Assembly: GCA_016219145.1 (NCBI GenBank)
Contig: JACRCG010000188.1
Coordinates: 1 to 36,498 of the forward strand
Source: Deltaproteobacteria bacterium
GTDB taxonomy: Bacteria; Desulfobacterota; Desulfuromonadia; Geobacterales; Pseudopelobacteraceae
Direction: 5' to 3'
DNA length: 36,498 nt
The translations under genes were made by a program, and so were the position numbers. How positions within the stretch are numbered: position 1 is the first letter of the stretch; every line of letters begins with the position of its first letter. The notes under the pieces are model-generated. The model was not told the origin of the DNA. It saw nothing but the letters and a program-made list of their open reading frames with translations, and searched no databases. Shown here piece after piece: positions 6,910 to 15,200 of the stretch.

Positions 6910-8304
6910 TCACCAGGCTTTAGGGCGCTTCTCCGGCCGCACTATTTCAAACTTGTCCAGGCGGTACTGAAGAGTCTTGTAACTCATTCCCAGCAACGGC
7001 GCCGCCTTGCCTATGATCCAGTCGGCCCGCTCCATCGCCTTGATGATCAGCCCTTTTTCCAGCTCTTCAAAAGCAATTCCCTCCGGCGGCAGATCAAAAT
7101 GTATTCCACCGGCCAGCGAACCGCTGGCGGAGATCTCCATCGGCAGGTCATCCGGTTCAATATAGTTGCTCTCGGCCATCAGTACCGAACGTTCGACAAC
7201 CGATTCCAGTTGCCGCACATTGCCCGGCCAGGAATAGTTCATCAGCATTCTGAGGGCCGGCTTCGAGATGCCGTCAATCTTTATGCCGGAGCTCCTGCTG
7301 TACTTCTCAACAAAAAATTCGGCCAGAATTTTTATGTCACTGCCGCGTTCCCGCAAAGGCGGCAGGTTTATGCGGATCACGTTCAGGCGGTAGAACAGGT
7401 CTTCACGAAAGGTCCCCCTTTTGATCTCCTGCTCCAGCTCCTTGTTAGTGGCAGATACAAGTCGTACATCCAGCGGGATGTTGACCTTGCCCCCCACCCG
7501 GCGGATTTCTCTTTCCTGGATGGCCCGCAGCAGTTTGGCCTGCATGGCAACATTCATTTCGCCGATCTCGTCCAGAAAAACCGTGCCTCCGTTAGCGGCT
7601 TCAAAAATGCCTATTTCTCTGGCGTTTGCCCCGGTGAAACTCCCCTTTTCATGGCCGAACAGTTCACTCTCGATCAGGGTATCCGGGATGGCTGCACAAT
7701 TGATGGCCATGAACGGCTTTTCGCGGCGCGGGCTCCCTTCGTGAAGAGCCCGGGCGATCAGCTCCTTGCCGGTTCCGGATTCTCCCACGATCAAAACGGT
7801 TGAGGTCGAAGGAGCTATCTTGGCGACCACCCGAAAGACTTCCTTCATTTTAGGGTGCTCGCCCTGCATGTTCGGTATGGTCTTGATTGATTCGATCCGC
7901 TTCTGCAGAACCCGGTTTTCGCGCAGCAGGCCGATGCGCTCGAAGGCGCGCCGCAGTGTCAGTACAAGGTTGTCCCGCTCCAGCGGCTTTTCCAGATAAT
8001 CAAAGGCCCCTTTCCGCATGGCCTCCACCGCCGAATCGACCGAACCGTGGGCCGTCATCATGATAATGCATTGCTGGGGATCGTCGGCCAGAACCTTTTC
8101 CAGCAGATCGAGGCCGCTCTGGCCCTGCATCTTCAGGTCGGTCATGATCAGGTCGAACTCGTTTTTTTCGAGTTGCTCCAGTGCTTCACGGACACCCGGC
8201 ACATCCATCACCAGGTAACCCTCTTTTCTGAGGATCAGGTTAAGTATATCCCGCTGCCCTTTTTCATCATCTACTATCAGTATGCTGCCTTGTGTGCCTG
8301 CCAC
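6910..8304 (-). CDS. NtrC-family sigma-54-dependent response regulator
   Basis: 464 residues in three domains. A receiver (about 7-118) has acidic D12/D13 and phospho-acceptor D56 in MTDLKM. A sigma-54-activating AAA+ domain (about 145-380) has Walker A GESGTGKE at 174-181 and Walker B TVFLDE at about 241-246. A Fis-type helix-turn-helix is at about 430-460. The loop that contacts sigma-54 reads GSFTGA (221-226) instead of the usual GAFTGA. The protein should bind enhancer sites when phosphorylated and drive sigma-54 promoters. It lies 50 bp downstream of a membrane histidine kinase in the same orientation, so they form a pair. The regulated genes are not evident locally. The probable sigma-54 promoter of gltB is one possible but untested target. 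Confidence 0.93.
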   Translation of the reverse strand: MAGTQGSILIVDDEKGQRDILNLILRKEGYLVMDVPGVREALEQLEKNEFDLIMTDLKMQGQSGLDLLEKVLADDPQQCIIMMTAHGSVDSAVEAMRKGAFDYLEKPLERDNLVLTLRRAFERIGLLRENRVLQKRIESIKTIPNMQGEHPKMKEVFRVVAKIAPSTSTVLIVGESGTGKELIARALHEGSPRREKPFMAINCAAIPDTLIESELFGHEKGSFTGANAREIGIFEAANGGTVFLDEIGEMNVAMQAKLLRAIQEREIRRVGGKVNIPLDVRLVSATNKELEQEIKRGTFREDLFYRLNVIRINLPPLRERGSDIKILAEFFVEKYSRSSGIKIDGISKPALRMLMNYSWPGNVRQLESVVERSVLMAESNYIEPDDLPMEISASGSLAGGIHFDLPPEGIAFEELEKGLIIKAMERADWIIGKAAPLLGMSYKTLQYRLDKFEIVRPEKRPKAW

Positions 8305-8354
8305 GCTCAGATCCCCTGTTCAGGGACTCGGTAAATCAGCATTTACCAAGTCCC

Positions 8355-9770
8355 TTATGTAGTTTTTTCCGGTTTCAAAGGCAGCGTTACGGTAAAGAGA
8401 GTCCCTTTACCCGGCTCGCTGTCGACCCGGATCTCGCCGCCGTGTTCCTTGATGATGCGCTCGGTTATGGCCAGCCCAAGACCGATTCCCAGGTCTTTGG
8501 TGGTAAAATAAGGCTGAAATATCTTGCTGATATCCTCAGGCGATATGCCAACGCCCTGATCAGCGAAGGTCAGAATCGCCTGCCCCGGCTGCTGTTCAGC
8601 TCCAAGGGTTATCCTGCCCCCATCCGGCATGGCCTGCGCGGCGTTGCTGACAAAATTCAGGATGCAGTTGCGCAGTAACTCCTGGTCGATCCACAAGGGC
8701 GGAAGGTCTTGAGGAATCTGCCGCTCCATGGTTATGTGCTGCTCTTGCAGACGCCCGTGCAGTACCGGCAAAACCTTGTTCAGCAGCTCTTCGTAGTTGA
8801 CCAGCGCACGGCGCAGTTTAAGCGGTCGGCCATAATTCATGAAATTGATCACCATGTAATTGGCGCGACGAACCTCTTCCTTGATCTTATCGGTAAGCTC
8901 CTCCAGTTCGGCGCACTTGTCCCCGCAGACAGGCAGCATCTCGGCCTTGAGGTGGTCGATGGCCAGGCTGATATAGTTGAGCGGATTGCGGATCTCATGG
9001 GCGATACCGGAGGCCAGCTGCCCCACGCGCGAGAGATGTTCGGCCTCGTAGAGCCGCTTTTCCAGGGCTTCCCGTTCGCGCAGTTTCTCGACCATGTTGT
9101 TGAAGCCTTCCGCCATCTCGCCAATCTCGTCATGACTCTCCACCGGAATTGTCACCGACAGGTCTCCGGCGGATATTCTTTTAAAGTCAAGCACCAGATT
9201 TTGAATCGGAGTAGTGTAATGCCTGGCCAGGAAAATAATCAGAGCGATTCCGACCGCAAAGACCATTCCGGTTGCGAACAGGCGACGGATAAAATTGGCG
9301 CGCTGGATGTCACGGATATTGTCCAGCAGCATATTGATCTGGACATAACCTAGCTGTTCGTCGCCGACAATTACCGGAACAACCACCTCGTAAGGTTTCT
9401 GGGACAACACAGTGCCGGAGCCGGGCCGCTGAACGGCGTGGATCCCTTTTTCAAGCTTCTTGAACTCACGTTTCTTGCCGATCTTTTCCGGATCGGAGGA
9501 ATCGATGATTTCACCTTCCGTGTTGATGATGTTGATTTCGTTGATGCCCTTTTCACGAGCCTTGGCCAGATAATCCATCAGCCGGGATGTTTCCGCATCC
9601 GAGGTAAGATCCTCGATACTTATCTGAATTGCCTTGGATATTTCCTGTGAGCTCTCCTGAATTTCATTCACAAGGGCGGTCTGGGCGAACTGGTTGAGAC
9701 TGAAGAGTGTCAGCATGGCCAGAACCAGCAGGGAGAGCATGATTATGACAAGCTTGGCGTTGAGCTTCAT
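8355..9770 (-). CDS. Membrane-bound sensor histidine kinase
   Basis: 471 residues. The first membrane segment is at 7-27. A periplasmic sensing domain of about 135 residues (Cache-like in size) follows, then a second membrane segment at 163-183 and HAMP at about 180-232. The phospho-acceptor H258 lies in GIAHEIRNPLNY. The ATPase domain shows the N-box (about 351-363) and G-boxes (DQGVGIS, GIGLGLAI). Paired with the adjacent NtrC-type regulator, it should phosphorylate D56 of that protein. The ligand is unknown, since the sensor domain carries no motif I can tie to a compound. A good promoter lies just upstream. Confidence 0.93.
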   Translation of the reverse strand: MKLNAKLVIIMLSLLVLAMLTLFSLNQFAQTALVNEIQESSQEISKAIQISIEDLTSDAETSRLMDYLAKAREKGINEINIINTEGEIIDSSDPEKIGKKREFKKLEKGIHAVQRPGSGTVLSQKPYEVVVPVIVGDEQLGYVQINMLLDNIRDIQRANFIRRLFATGMVFAVGIALIIFLARHYTTPIQNLVLDFKRISAGDLSVTIPVESHDEIGEMAEGFNNMVEKLREREALEKRLYEAEHLSRVGQLASGIAHEIRNPLNYISLAIDHLKAEMLPVCGDKCAELEELTDKIKEEVRRANYMVINFMNYGRPLKLRRALVNYEELLNKVLPVLHGRLQEQHITMERQIPQDLPPLWIDQELLRNCILNFVSNAAQAMPDGGRITLGAEQQPGQAILTFADQGVGISPEDISKIFQPYFTTKDLGIGLGLAITERIIKEHGGEIRVDSEPGKGTLFTVTLPLKPEKTT

Positions 9771-9802
9771 GGCGGCCTTTGTGAAGAGAATGTTGAGGGC
9801 GG

Positions 9803-9836
9803 ATTATATAGCACTGTTATCGGTGAAACAAGTGCT
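9803..9836 (-). promoter_or_regulatory. Promoter of the histidine kinase-response regulator operon, with a dyad
   Basis: Minus strand -35 TTGTTT (9831-9826), 17 nt, perfect -10 TATAAT (9808-9803). A dyad AGCACT (9810-9815) and AGTGCT (9831-9836) brackets the spacer and could be an operator for autoregulation. Confidence 0.55.
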
Positions 9837-9952
9837 AACACCTGTAGTGCCGCAATAACAAAGTTCCGCTAAAGACGTCTTTATTTTTCAAGACCTGACC
9901 ACTAGAGATTTCCGTGCCGCAAGTTGGATGTTCGTTATTCGTATTTGACTTC

Positions 9953-9981
9953 TTGACTGACCACAAATTAAGCTGTACAGT
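9953..9981 (+). promoter_or_regulatory. Promoter of the yefM-yoeB operon
   Basis: TTGACT (9953-9958, 5 of 6), a 17-nt spacer, TACAGT (9976-9981, 4 of 6). A second TTGACT sits 8 nt upstream at 9945-9950. The -10 lies inside the first TGTACA operator half, as expected for autorepression. Confidence 0.55.
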
Positions 9982-9992
9982 AATCCTGTACA
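9974..9992. promoter_or_regulatory. Paired TGTACA operator of YefM-YoeB
   Basis: Two self-palindromic TGTACA hexamers at 9974-9979 and 9987-9992, 13 bp centre to centre, overlap the -10 region. Work on the E. coli yefM-yoeB operon showed that YefM recognises palindromes with a TGTACA core, so the site is interpreted as the autoregulatory operator. Confidence 0.75.
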
Positions 9993-10010
9993 TAAAAAGG
10001 GGGTGTTGAT

Positions 10011-10289
10011 ATGCTTCAAACAACCTATACCAATGCGAGAGCCAATTTCGCCGGACTTTGTGACGAGGTAACAGAAAATCGAGAGATCGTTCTCATTCGT
10101 CGTCGCAAGGGTAACAATGTAGCTATGATTGCTGCTGATGAACTGCAAAGTTTGGTGGAAAGTTCTCACCTGATGCGTTCTCCCAAAAATGCCGAAAGGC
10201 TTCTTTCTGCACTAGAACGCGCATTGAGGGGGGCTGGCACTGCATCTTCAGTGAAATCCCTTCGTTCCGAGGTTGGTCTTGAAGAGTAA
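10011..10289 (+). CDS. yefM: Antitoxin of the YefM/Phd family
   Basis: A 92-residue antitoxin. The N-terminal 55 or so residues form the Phd/YefM DNA-binding fold (TTYTNARANFAGLCDEV, then IRRRKGNNVAMIAADE). The C-terminal tail is the expected flexible toxin-wrapping part. It should neutralise the YoeB toxin and repress its own operon by binding the TGTACA operator just upstream. A GGGGG tract lies about 7 nt before the ATG. Its end overlaps the start region of yoeB by about 10 nt, a typical coupled arrangement. Confidence 0.92.
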   Translation: MLQTTYTNARANFAGLCDEVTENREIVLIRRRKGNNVAMIAADELQSLVESSHLMRSPKNAERLLSALERALRGAGTASSVKSLRSEVGLEE

Positions 10290-10548
10290 ACAGCGGGACA
10301 CTGTATTTCAGCCGGAGTTCCGTGAAGATTTACGTCACTGGGTGCAGATTGATCGAAAAGTCGCGTTGCGGGCTTTTGATTTGATTGAAGCAATCGTCCG
10401 TGATCCATTTACTGGCATCGGCAAGCCAGAACCGCTCAAATACCTTTCGCCTGGCACTTGGTCGAGACGCCTCACACAAGAACACAGAATTGTCTATCTT
10501 GTTCGTGACGACAGAATCGATTTTCTTCAAGCACGGTATCATTATTGA
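10279..10548 (+). CDS. yoeB: mRNA interferase toxin YoeB (Txe/YoeB family)
   Basis: An 89- to 91-residue ribosome-dependent endoribonuclease that cuts mRNA in the ribosomal A site. Family hallmarks are GKPEPLK, WSRRLTQEHRIVY and the C-terminal ARYHY. The arginine in WSRR and the last histidine correspond to catalytic residues of E. coli YoeB. No ATG is available at the start. TTG codons occur at 10273 and 10279. I prefer 10279 because the only Shine-Dalgarno-like GAGG (10269-10272) lies 6 nt before it but directly abuts 10273. A rare start plus overlap with yefM would keep toxin output below antitoxin. The gene is followed by a terminator. Confidence 0.9.
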   Translation: MKSKQRDTVFQPEFREDLRHWVQIDRKVALRAFDLIEAIVRDPFTGIGKPEPLKYLSPGTWSRRLTQEHRIVYLVRDDRIDFLQARYHY

Positions 10549-10630
10549 GTCTTTTTACTGAGACCCCTAAAGACTCCGCCTTGTTTGCTTCTTGTGCTGC
10601 AAAGGCCAGCTGGTAGCTAACACCCACAAC

Positions 10631-10662
10631 AAAAAAAGCCCGGCTTGAGGCCGGGCTTTTTC
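10631..10662. terminator. Bidirectional terminator between yoeB and gltD
   Basis: A7 then GCCCGGC, loop TTGAG, then GCCGGGC and T5. The A and T tracts serve the converging toxin and gltD transcripts. Confidence 0.9.
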
Positions 10663-10681
10663 TCAGTGTACACAACATTCG

Positions 10682-12163
10682 CTAGGGCAGTTCCGTACTC
10701 CCCATCAGGTAGCGATCGCACTCCCGCGCCGCGCCGCGCCCTTCGTTGAAAGCCCATACCACCAGGCTCTGACCGCGACGGCAGTCACCGGCGGCAAAAA
10801 CTCCCGGGATGCTGGTAGCGTACTTCTCAAAATCGGCTTTGATATTGCTGCGCTGATCCTGCGCCAGGCCCAATGAATCAATCAGCTGCCGCTCCGGTCC
10901 CAGAAAACCCATCGCCAGCAGCACCAGCTGAGCCGGACGCACCTGCTCGGTGCCAGGCACCGGCGTCGGGACAAACTGCCCTTTTTCGTTCTTCTCCCAG
11001 ATGACCTCAACCGTATGAACAGCCTTGACCGCGCCATCCTGATCGCCTTCAAAACGTGTGGCGGTCGTCAGATACACGCGGGGATCATCACCGAATTTCG
11101 CGGCGGCCTCTTCCTGCCCGTAATCCACCTTGTGGGTCTTGGGCCATTCCGGCCAGGGGTTGTCGGCGGCGCGCTGGTCGGGTGATCTGGGCATGATCTC
11201 AAGCTGGCAGACACTCGCGCAACCGTGGCGGATCGAAGTGCCAACGCAGTCTGTGCCGGTGTCACCGCCGCCGATAATGATGACATCCTTCCCTGCGGCA
11301 GAGATGAAATCGTCACTCCCGTTCAGGAGCGACCTGGTATTGGCGGTCAGAAACTCCATCGCGAAATGGATTCCTTTAAGATTACGCCCCTCAATCGGCA
11401 GATCACGAGGCAGGGTCGCGCCGGTCGTTACTACTACGGCATCGAAATCTTTGCGGAGCTTTGCCGTCGGATAATTGCTGCCACCTATCTCGGTATTGCA
11501 GACGAAGGTAATCCCTTCCGCCTCCATCAGCTTGATACGACGGAGAACAACCTGGCGTTTGTCGAGCTTCATATTGGGAATGCCGTACATCAGCAGACCG
11601 CCCGGCAAGTCGGCGCGCTCGAAAACAGTGACGCTGTGCCCGGCTTTGTTGAGCTGGGCGGCGGCGGATAGCCCGGCCGGGCCGGAACCGACTACTGCTA
11701 CTTTCTTGCCGGTGCGGACAGTCGGCGGGGCAGCGCTGACCCAGCCCTGCTCGAAGCCGCGTTCAATAATACTGACCTCGATGTTCTTGATCGTAACGGC
11801 CGGATCGATACTGGCCAGAGTGCAGGAACCTTCGCAGGGGGCCGGGCAGACGCGGCCGGTGAATTCCGGAAAATTGTTGGTTTTGAGCAACCGGTCCAGA
11901 GCCTGACTCCAGAGATTGCGATAGATCAGGTCATTCCACTCCGGTATCAGGTTGTTGATCGGGCAGCCGCTGGCCATGCCGCTGATCAGCACACCGCTGT
12001 GGCAGAACGGCACGCCGCAATCCATGCAGCGGGCCCCCTGAGTGCGCAGATCTTCATCCGGCATATGCAGGTGGAATTCGTTCCAGTCGTTGATACGCTC
12101 CAGTGGCGCCCGGTCAGCCGGCACTTCGCGCTTATATTCCATGAATCCGGTTGGTTTTCCCAT
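10682..12163 (-). CDS. gltD: Glutamate synthase (NADPH) small subunit
   Basis: A 493-residue FAD flavoprotein that takes electrons from NADPH and passes them through iron-sulfur clusters to the GltB subunit, which makes two glutamates from glutamine and 2-oxoglutarate. N-terminal cysteines (CMDCGVPFC, then CPAPCEGSC) bind [4Fe-4S] clusters. The FAD motif VVGSGPAGLSAAA and the NADPH motif IIGGGDTGTDC are intact. The start was set at the ATG at 12163 (MGKPTGFMEYKRE, the common GltD beginning), with AGGGA upstream. The frame stays open for 50 more codons, but these run through a heptad repeat in the gltB-gltD spacer and are not coding. It lies downstream of gltB in one operon and ends at a bidirectional terminator. 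Confidence 0.95.
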   Translation of the reverse strand: MGKPTGFMEYKREVPADRAPLERINDWNEFHLHMPDEDLRTQGARCMDCGVPFCHSGVLISGMASGCPINNLIPEWNDLIYRNLWSQALDRLLKTNNFPEFTGRVCPAPCEGSCTLASIDPAVTIKNIEVSIIERGFEQGWVSAAPPTVRTGKKVAVVGSGPAGLSAAAQLNKAGHSVTVFERADLPGGLLMYGIPNMKLDKRQVVLRRIKLMEAEGITFVCNTEIGGSNYPTAKLRKDFDAVVVTTGATLPRDLPIEGRNLKGIHFAMEFLTANTRSLLNGSDDFISAAGKDVIIIGGGDTGTDCVGTSIRHGCASVCQLEIMPRSPDQRAADNPWPEWPKTHKVDYGQEEAAAKFGDDPRVYLTTATRFEGDQDGAVKAVHTVEVIWEKNEKGQFVPTPVPGTEQVRPAQLVLLAMGFLGPERQLIDSLGLAQDQRSNIKADFEKYATSIPGVFAAGDCRRGQSLVVWAFNEGRGAARECDRYLMGSTELP

Positions 12164-12184
12164 GATAGTTTCCCTGTAAATAAG

Positions 12185-12256
12185 AGTTCGTGGTTCGTGG
12201 TTCAAGGTTCGAGGTTCGGTGTTCAACCAGAAACCCTGAACTCTGAACCCTGAACC
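12185..12256. repeat. Heptad inverted repeat in the gltB-gltD spacer
   Basis: Six 7-nt units of the form GTTC-NNN run from 12185 to 12226 (unit starts 12185, 12192, 12199, 12206, 12213, 12220). Three reverse-complement TGAAC units follow at 12237, 12244 and 12251. The two sets can fold into a long imperfect hairpin in the gltBD mRNA. The element starts 5 nt beyond the gltB stop codon. Confidence 0.85.
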
Positions 12257-12260
12257 GCTT

Positions 12261-15200
12261 TCAATGCCCGACCATATGCGAGTTTTCCTCAAAAGCCGCA
12301 GCCAGGGCATCATCGCCGCTCAAGCCGGCCGCCTTGGCCCTCTCCAGCGCCTGCAATACCCGCTTGTAATCCATCGGCAATACTTTTACAAATCGTGAGC
12401 GGCTGTTTTCCCAGCTGATCAGCAGCATCTTCGCCCTCGAACTCCCGGTGCATTCGGCATGTTTTTCAAGCATCGCCCGGAGAGCATCCGAGTCAGCCTC
12501 GTCAAGCTGCTCCAGACCGACCATCTCGGTATTGCATCGAGCGGCAAAATCACCGTCCTCGTCGTACACGTAGGCGATTCCGCCACTCATTCCGGCAGCG
12601 AAGTTGCGGCCGGTCCGGCCGAGGATTGCCACTGTGCCGCCGGTCATGTACTCGCAACCATGATCGCCAACCCCTTCCACAACAGCGTTGACACCCGAGT
12701 TGCGCACGCAGAAACGCTCGCCGGCCAGGCCGTTGATATAGGCAGTTCCGCTGGTGGCACCATAGAATGCCACATTGCCCACGATGATATTATCCTCGGC
12801 CTTGAAAGTTGATCCCTTGGGCGGATAGACCATGATCGAACCGCCGCTCAGCCCTTTGCCCAGATAGTCATTGGCATCGCCCGACAATTTCATCGTTATG
12901 CCGCGCGGTATGAAGGCCCCGAAACTCTGTCCGGCCGATCCGTTGAAAGTCAGGCTGACCGTGTCGTCCGGCAGACCCGCCGCACCGTGGCTGCGGGTAA
13001 TTTCGTTGCCCAGGATCGTTCCGACAACGCGATCAACATTGGTAATCGGCAGCTCGGCAGAGACCTTTTCGCCCCGTTCGATGGCAGGCCGGCAAAGATC
13101 CAGCAGCCTGGTTATGTCGATAGACTTTTCCAGGCCGTGATCCTGCTGTTCCGTGTTGTAGCGCCCTACATTCAGGCCGACTTTAGGCTGATGAAGGATG
13201 TTGGAGAAGTCGAGACCCTGCGCTTTCCAATGCTCGATGGCCTTATTGGCTTCCAGCACATCACAGCGTCCGACCATTTCATTCAGGGTGCGGAAACCGA
13301 GCATTGCCATGATTTCTCGAAGCTCTTCCGCAACAAAACGCATGAAGTTAACGACATACTCAGGCTTGCCGCTGAAATTCTTGCGCAGTTCCGGATCCTG
13401 GGTCGCCACGCCGGTCGGACAGGTGTTGCTGTGACAGACCCGCATCATGACGCACCCCAGCGTCACCAGCGGCGCGGTGGCAAAACCGAACTCCTCGGCC
13501 CCCAGCAGGGCGGCAATAGCAACGTCCCGGCCGGTTTTGAGCTGACCGTCGGCTTCGATAATGATCCGGCTGCGCAGGTTGTTCAAGAGCAGGGTCTGGT
13601 GCGTCTCGGCCAGGCCGAGCTCCCAGGGGAGGCCGGCATGCTTGATGCTGGAGATCGGAGAAGCTCCGGTGCCGCCGTCATAGCCGCTGATCAGAACAAC
13701 ATCGGCGTGAGCCTTGGCAACCCCGGCCGCAATTGTGCCGACACCGACTTCTGACACCAGTTTGACGCTGATACGGGCCCGGCGGTTGGCGTTTTTCAGA
13801 TCGTGGATCAGTTCAGCCAGATCCTCGATCGAGTAGATGTCGTGGTGCGGCGGCGGCGATACCAGCCCGACCCCCGGTGTGGTGTGGCGGGTCTTGGCAA
13901 TCCAGGGGTAGACCTTGTGACCGGGCAGTTCGCCCCCTTCGCCAGGTTTGGCCCCCTGCGCCATCTTGATCTGCAATTCGCCGGCATTTGTCAGATATTC
14001 ACTGGTAACGCCAAAGCGCCCCGAAGCAACCTGCTTGATGACGCTGTTCTTGGAATCGCCCTGTTCGTTGGTCCAGGTGAAGCGTTCCGGATCCTCGCCC
14101 CCTTCACCGGTATTTGATCTTCCGCCGATGCGGTTCATCGCGATCGCCAGCGCCTCATGCGCCTCCTTGCTGATCGAGCCGTACGACATGGCGCCGGTCT
14201 TGAAGCGCTTCATGATCGATTCAGCCGGTTCAACCTCCTCCAGCGGCACGGAGGGCATGTTGTCCTTGAAGTCCAGCAGACCGCGCAGCGTGTAATGCCG
14301 CTCGCTCTGTTCGTCGATCAGGGTGGAGAAAGCCTTGAACTCCTTGTAATCGCCGGTGCGGGTCGCCTTCTGGAGCGAGGTGATCGTCAGCGGATTGTAC
14401 TGATGCTCTTCGCCGTCCTTGCGCCACTGGTAGACGCCGCCCGGCGCCAGTGCGACTTCGGCGGCAACCCTGACCGGATAGGCCCGGGCATGCCGCTCCA
14501 TCAATTCCCGGGCGATGCCGTCAATATCAGTTCCGCCGATGCGTGACGGAGTCCAGGTGAAATAGCGGTCAATGACACTCTGGTGCAGGCCGAGCGCCTC
14601 GAATATCTGGGCGCCGCGATAACTCTGCACGGTGGAAATCCCCATCTTGGCCATGGTTTTGACCACACCCTTGATAGAGGCTTTGATAAAGTTCTTGACC
14701 GCTTTCTTGTGATCCAGATCAGGAAGCATACCCTGCAAAATCATGTCATCCAGCGTCTCAAAGGCCAGATAGGGATTGATGGCGTTGACGCCGTAGCCGA
14801 GCAGCACCGCAAAGTGGTGTACTTCGCGAGGTTCGCCGGACTCAAGAATCAGCGAGACCCTGGTGCGTGTGCCGCTGCTTACCAGATGGTGGTGCAGCCC
14901 GGAAACCGCCAGCAGGGCCGGGATAGCGGCATGATCCTTATCCACGCCCCGGTCGGAGAGAATCAGGATGTTGCTGCCGGAACTTATTGCGACGTCAGCT
15001 GATGCGAATACCGTTTCCAATCCTCGCTCCATCGCTGCTGCACCACGATTCACCGGGAATAGCAGTGAAAGCGTAGAGGCTTTAAATCCCGGACGTTCAA
15101 TCTGGCGCAGTTTCTCAAGCTCCTGATTACAGAGCAGGGGATGGTCAAGCTTGATCATCCTGGCATTTGCAGCAGTCGGCTCAAGCAGGTTGCCTTCGGA

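Noticed and set aside
12185..12256. Possible CRISPR array in the gltB-gltD spacer
   Set aside because: The units are 7 nt with no spacers and are inverted rather than direct. No cas genes are present.
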